From NCBI GenBank assembly GCA_026874595.1, contig CM049318.1, forward strand, positions 6,525,741 through 6,589,740: 64,000 bases of DNA, given 5' to 3'. Shown here one piece after another: positions 59,539-64,000 of the stretch; within the stretch, counting starts at the first letter, position 1, and each line of letters opens with the position of its first letter. A program made the position numbers and the translations under genes. The stretch comes from Sipunculus nudus. Its lineage: Eukaryota > Annelida > Sipuncula > Golfingiida > Sipunculidae. The notes beneath the pieces are model-generated. The model saw only the letters and a list, made by a program, of their open reading frames with translations, had not been told where the DNA came from and made no database searches.

Positions 59539-62500
59539 GTGAGTGTAGCACACAAGCGAGGGCCCCATCATGCTTCCATGCAGTGTCCTGATAAAAACTG
59601 TCCTGATCCATTGGCCATGTGTTGCAGTAGCTAACTTATCCGCAGTGAGCTGTACCTGTTATACGCACATCAGCAAGATCTCATTTCATTTACCTGTAAC
59701 ACACTGAATAAATACAAGGTTTTGTTAGATGTAGAAAAGATATCAGGGATTATGGTCTTGAGTTGCTTACATTGTCGTGAGGAAATGTTGATAAGTTGAT
59801 GACTTGGTTGGTTTTCAAAATTAAAGTTATCACAAGTTACACAGAGGAATAATGACAGAAACTCATGTTTGTTTTCATATAAAATGTTTAAATTTCCACA
59901 CTGATCCATTCATATGCGCAATTAATTAGATATATTTGAAATGAAATTGATCATTTATATTTATTAAGATACTCATGGATAATTTTAGCGCTCATTTTCT
60001 ATTTGATCTGATAAAAAGTTTTAACGAAAAAATTTGACTTATCTACAAGAATGATCATGAAGGTGATCTGGCAGGTGGGGGCCATGGTGAATAATTTGTT
60101 CAAAAATAACTGTATTGTGACCTTACACCTTTAGCTTGCTGGCTAGATCCAACATTTTCTGGGTTGTCCTGTTTCTGGCACAGCAAGTATTGTGTGGTGT
60201 TGTTATAATACATAAATAATGTCAAATTCAATCAGTTTTACTGTCAGATTCGCTTCTGATGAAAGACATGCAAAATCTTCTTTTATGGGCAGAACTACTT
60301 CTTGAACTTTATGTACCAAGCATTTTTTACTGGCATATTGTGCGTTAATAATGAACATGGTGGTTGTAACCTGCCTATTCACCCATATACATCATACAAA
60401 GGTTGTTGTATGAGCCATATGATCATTGTTATAGACAGAACGCTGTTACCAGGTGTGCTCGCTGTTTTACACTGGGCATATATTTGTACACTTGATTTGA
60501 CAATGTTATTTAAATGATATGCAGGATGTCTGTTCATGAGGGAATCCAGTCAGGTAAAATTTAGCAGTTACATCAACCTTAATATGATAAATATCAGCTG
60601 AATTAGATAATGATTACTATTTACAATGCCAATTTAAAATGATAACTGTATTATGCTGTGAGTTGTTCTGGTTTATAGTGGTATGTAATTGCAGAGATTA
60701 TCTACCTAGAAAACCAATAAAACAACAGAACTTTAAAAAAAAAAATAAGCCTCTAACAGACAATGCCAGATGTCATAGTTCTTCAACTAGTTTAGTTTTA
60801 AATCAGCAAAATGGTTGAAAGGTCTGTCCAGATCAAGAATTATTGTTATTACTTAGCTGAAACATACAATACTGAGCTAGTCCTTGAGTGAAATGTTACA
60901 ATTAAAGGTTAGACAGTTGTGCTGGTCACTTCCAAAAGGTTTCCCCTCATGTCAATTAACATTTAAGCATGTCATAATAACTTGCCTGTATACCATTGCA
61001 TGAGAAGCAGGCAAGCCCACAGATAGATATGCTCATTAGACAGGCAAGTGCTCTAACTTTGACAGAAGTCTGTATGTTTTATGAAAGCCACAAAAAACAA
61101 TGAGGGACACAGTAAGACAATGAAACATAAAAAAAGACAATACTTTGATAGCTGTCTCTGACCTGTGCATGTATTACAAGCGCTGTCCAGGCAGCAAGGT
61201 TATTTCATTAAGTCTTGATTAAGTTTACTGTCTGGTAATTATGTTAAGATATTCAGATGTATGAATGCCTACAACTTTTTCTGTTTACCTGTCATTATGA
61301 TAGCTTTAGGACCATTGAATGTACAGCACATTGTAATGAATACCTTAATAAAGCATAATCACAATGATGTTCCAAACACATCTATACATGTATGCTTTTT
61401 CGGGCCTAGTAATACTATGAAATATGATCTTCTTATGTTTCTTGTCAGCTCAAACCAGTGCTAACTTGTGTCATTGTTCTAACTGCTTGATAGTTCATTG
61501 GAAATATATATGTGTAGTGTTTTAAATCAGGAAGCTAAGGCATGCATCACCAGAAAATGATAGATGAGCTGTTACAGCATAACCAACACATTCCCTACAC
61601 CTGTCAGAATTCATGTTTCTAATTGTGAAGCTGATGATATGTTAGATGATATGTAAGATAGGTACTTGTTTAAGCCTTGACCCATGCAGACAGAATGACT
61701 GATGGGTGAACTGAAGACAAAACTTGTGCTGCTTCAGATCACAAGGCTTTAGGGAGGTGTTAGTGGAATCTAGATGTTTTTGTTCTCATCAAATCATTAC
61801 AGGGTTCTAGGAGTTATGAACAGGAATGAGAAATATGCCGTGATTAATGAACTGACAACGCTTGTGTATGGGGAAAGCTAAAAAAGATTTAAGCTGTATA
61901 TTCATTATGATGCATTGGAAACTAGATGTATGCACTCACCAAGCAATCACTTGAAGCCTAGCGCCCTCCAGGTCTGCAGTTGAGCGATAATGGGAATCTG
62001 CTCTGGCTTGTATGATCTTGGGAACAACATTGAGGTCAAAAATAAATATAAGGTGCAAATCTATGACCTTTGACTAATATTGTGCCCAAGTTTCAGCTTT
62101 TGATAATCAACCATATATTAAAAGTATCTTAAGTTCTGTAACCCCTTTAAAGGTCTTATTTCATGCTCTTTAAATATTATACTTTAAATATAAATTTGAA
62201 GTACATTGCAAGTCGAGGGACTTTATAGAAGTGTTCAAAAAGTTATGGTATGTATCGTGCCACCTGCATTATACCATCATATCATAGATGTCAGCTATTA
62301 CTAATGATTATACATCATAGAACATTATTATATAATTTTACATGAAAAAAAATGTCTATATTTCTTATATTTGTTAACATAAAATGTTATGACAGATGTT
62401 TGCATTCACTGAGAGGTCAATGTGAGCTGACCCCAAAATAATAGGGAATAGGCTATGGACTGTACTACTTTGACAATGAGATCAAAGTCAAACGTTAAGT

Positions 62501-64000
62501 GCAAATCTGTCACCTGTGACTATTACTTTGGTCAGTTCTGGAAAATCAACCATATTGGAGATCTAGTGCAAAAACAGACAGAAGAAAGAAAACAGAAAAA
62601 AAATCTGGTTGGTGGTTTTGCACCACTTGGGACTTAAGAAAGTCCCCTTATTCAAATCTGGACCCCTATATTGATAATAATAATAAAAATAATAAATAGG
62701 TAATTTCTTCAGCCCAAATGAGCCTCCCCTCATTACTGACTGTCTAACAAGAGGCCAAAATATCATTGCGGGCATGAAGTCCTGGATGTTTCTTCTCCCA
62801 CCTGGAATCTTAAGAAACGGTTGTTTTGTCAGAGATTTTTCAGATGCTCAGAAGATTCCAGGGCAACGAACTGTATATCCCGTATATTCCGGTGTCTGTT
62901 TAAGTGTGTAATTCCTGATGCTTTCCTGGATGTTTTCTGGTGGTGTTTGATCTCCGTGATGACTGTGGGGGTTGGCTGGCAGTGCTGGAGACTTCAGCTG
63001 ATTGGCTTTAATCAGGCCCTGATCAAAGTGTTACAGCCCTTTCTTTTTGATCCTGGCAGCTGTTATTCACTTACGTAATATCATTTCCAGATTTGAGTCT
63101 ACGACAGGCTTATGATACCATTACAGCCGCAGAGTATGTTATCAGTTTACTAACCAACCCCAGAGAGCTAGAGATAAGTATATAAATGTAATCCACCTTA
63201 ATTTTATTTTTGCATTTTGATACTTTTGGTATATTTTATGCAGTAGTCTGGTGCAGTTACCTTTATTCCTATGGTGACCTGGTTATTTATCACATATTTG
63301 TATAAATTGTTAAATAAACCAATTGCTTAGTGGACCTGAATTGACCAGGTTGTTCATCAACTAGTGTTTTAAGTGAAGGTGTTTCAATAATCTTTCTATG
63401 ATCATATATTTGATCAGATTGTATCTTCTGACAAGTCCTTTAAAATTTCATTAGAAAACCAATAGTGATTTTTTGTAACTTCAGTGGTTAAATATGATAA
63501 CCACTTGAGCAAGAAGAAGTAATTTAATTAAGCTTATTCTGGGAGCAGTTAAGACAGAAGTATCATTTTGCTTCATTTAAGCAGCTCTATGTAATAAACC
63601 TTACACCAGATTTCCATGTATCTTGAAAGTACTACATTTCTCCCATAGATGTCTTTTCAGATTGTTATTCTTCATAGAGAGGGATCTGTTTGGATCTAGA
63701 GCAGCTTCAAGTTTTGTGGGGGATAACATGGTACAAAAAGATAAAGACAAATGTCCATTAAATAATTCCCTCCCTTCAAATGAGTGTTAACTAGAATGAG
63801 TTATAAACTGCATATCTTATAGGATCCTGGTCAAACTTGTTTGGAATATAAATTAACCCATAGACGTGTGTCACAGTTCACCAGTTTGATAGTTGTATCA
63901 AAGGTTAGCTCTGCACACCAGAACAAAGATTTCCAGCACTTAATACCATTGAATTGGGTGCTTGGATTGTCGTAGCTGTCTAGGAATTGTAAAGAACCTC
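59539..64000. other. Non-coding stretch to the window end
   Basis: No exon with firm support. An ATG frame at 60526 to 60553 reaches a donor but is very short. From 62.74 to 63.08 kb the sequence is somewhat GC-richer, with an 85-codon + frame starting at 62821 that has no splice support. Shared downstream exons of the + strand gene, if it exists, would be expected beyond this end. Confidence 0.4.
61990..62556. repeat. Pair of diverged dispersed-repeat copies
   Basis: Phrases recur in order around 62030 to 62116 and 62470 to 62556: GGTCAAA or AGTCAAA, AAGTGCAAATCT or AGGTGCAAATCT, GACCTTTGACTA or CACCTGTGACTA, and AATCAACCATAT (62105 and 62544). This looks like two old copies of a short non-coding mobile element. 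Confidence 0.5.

Overview
The window looks like intron and intergenic DNA from an animal nuclear genome, most likely a lophotrochozoan such as a mollusc. That assignment is inference: it rests on the AT-rich, CpG-poor base composition, the low exon density, and the kinds of non-autonomous mobile elements present, not on a recognised gene. There is no bacterial-style gene packing, no rRNA, no convincing tRNA and no CRISPR array. The longest open frames (about 70 to 140 codons) are about what chance gives at this base composition over 128 kb of strand, so length alone was never used to call a gene.

The gene content I can argue for is a set of short candidate exons. Most carry an ATG or a splice acceptor at one end and a splice donor at the other. 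On the + strand these include four possible first coding exons (5402, 23257, 47010 and 50534). Three of them end in the same codon phase (phase 0), and the fourth can do so. There are also internal-exon candidates at 13729, 34010, 41598, 41925 and 43723. One reading is a long + strand gene with several alternative promoters whose shared 3' exons lie beyond position 64000. On the - strand, the best candidate is a first coding exon at 31153 to 31064. It sits beside a CpG-rich promoter with a perfect cAMP-response element, an inverted CCAAT box, a perfect CArG box and a near-perfect RFX X-box, so its gene would run leftwards from there. None of these peptides was recognised, so no gene symbols are given.

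Layout: 1 to 8.7 kb, sparse non-coding DNA with one candidate first exon at 5.4 kb. 8.7 to 10.4 kb, a Helitron-like non-autonomous element built on a 280-bp tandem repeat. 10.4 to 22.6 kb, non-coding DNA with a 232-bp-spaced duplication. 22.6 to 23.4 kb, a candidate promoter and first-exon region. 27.7 to 29.6 kb, an 89-bp satellite of about 21 copies. 30.4 to 31.5 kb, the CpG-rich promoter. 34 to 44 kb, several internal-exon candidates among long non-coding stretches. 44.3 to 46.3 kb, a foldback element with arms of about 250 to 280 bp. 47 kb, a candidate first exon just after a TATA box. 50 to 64 kb, mostly non-coding DNA with a few weak exon candidates and small duplications.

The most distinctive structures are the foldback element, the Helitron-like element, the 89-bp satellite with a higher-order repeat, and the possible multi-promoter gene architecture. 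RNA-seq or full-length cDNA from the source organism would settle nearly all the gene calls.
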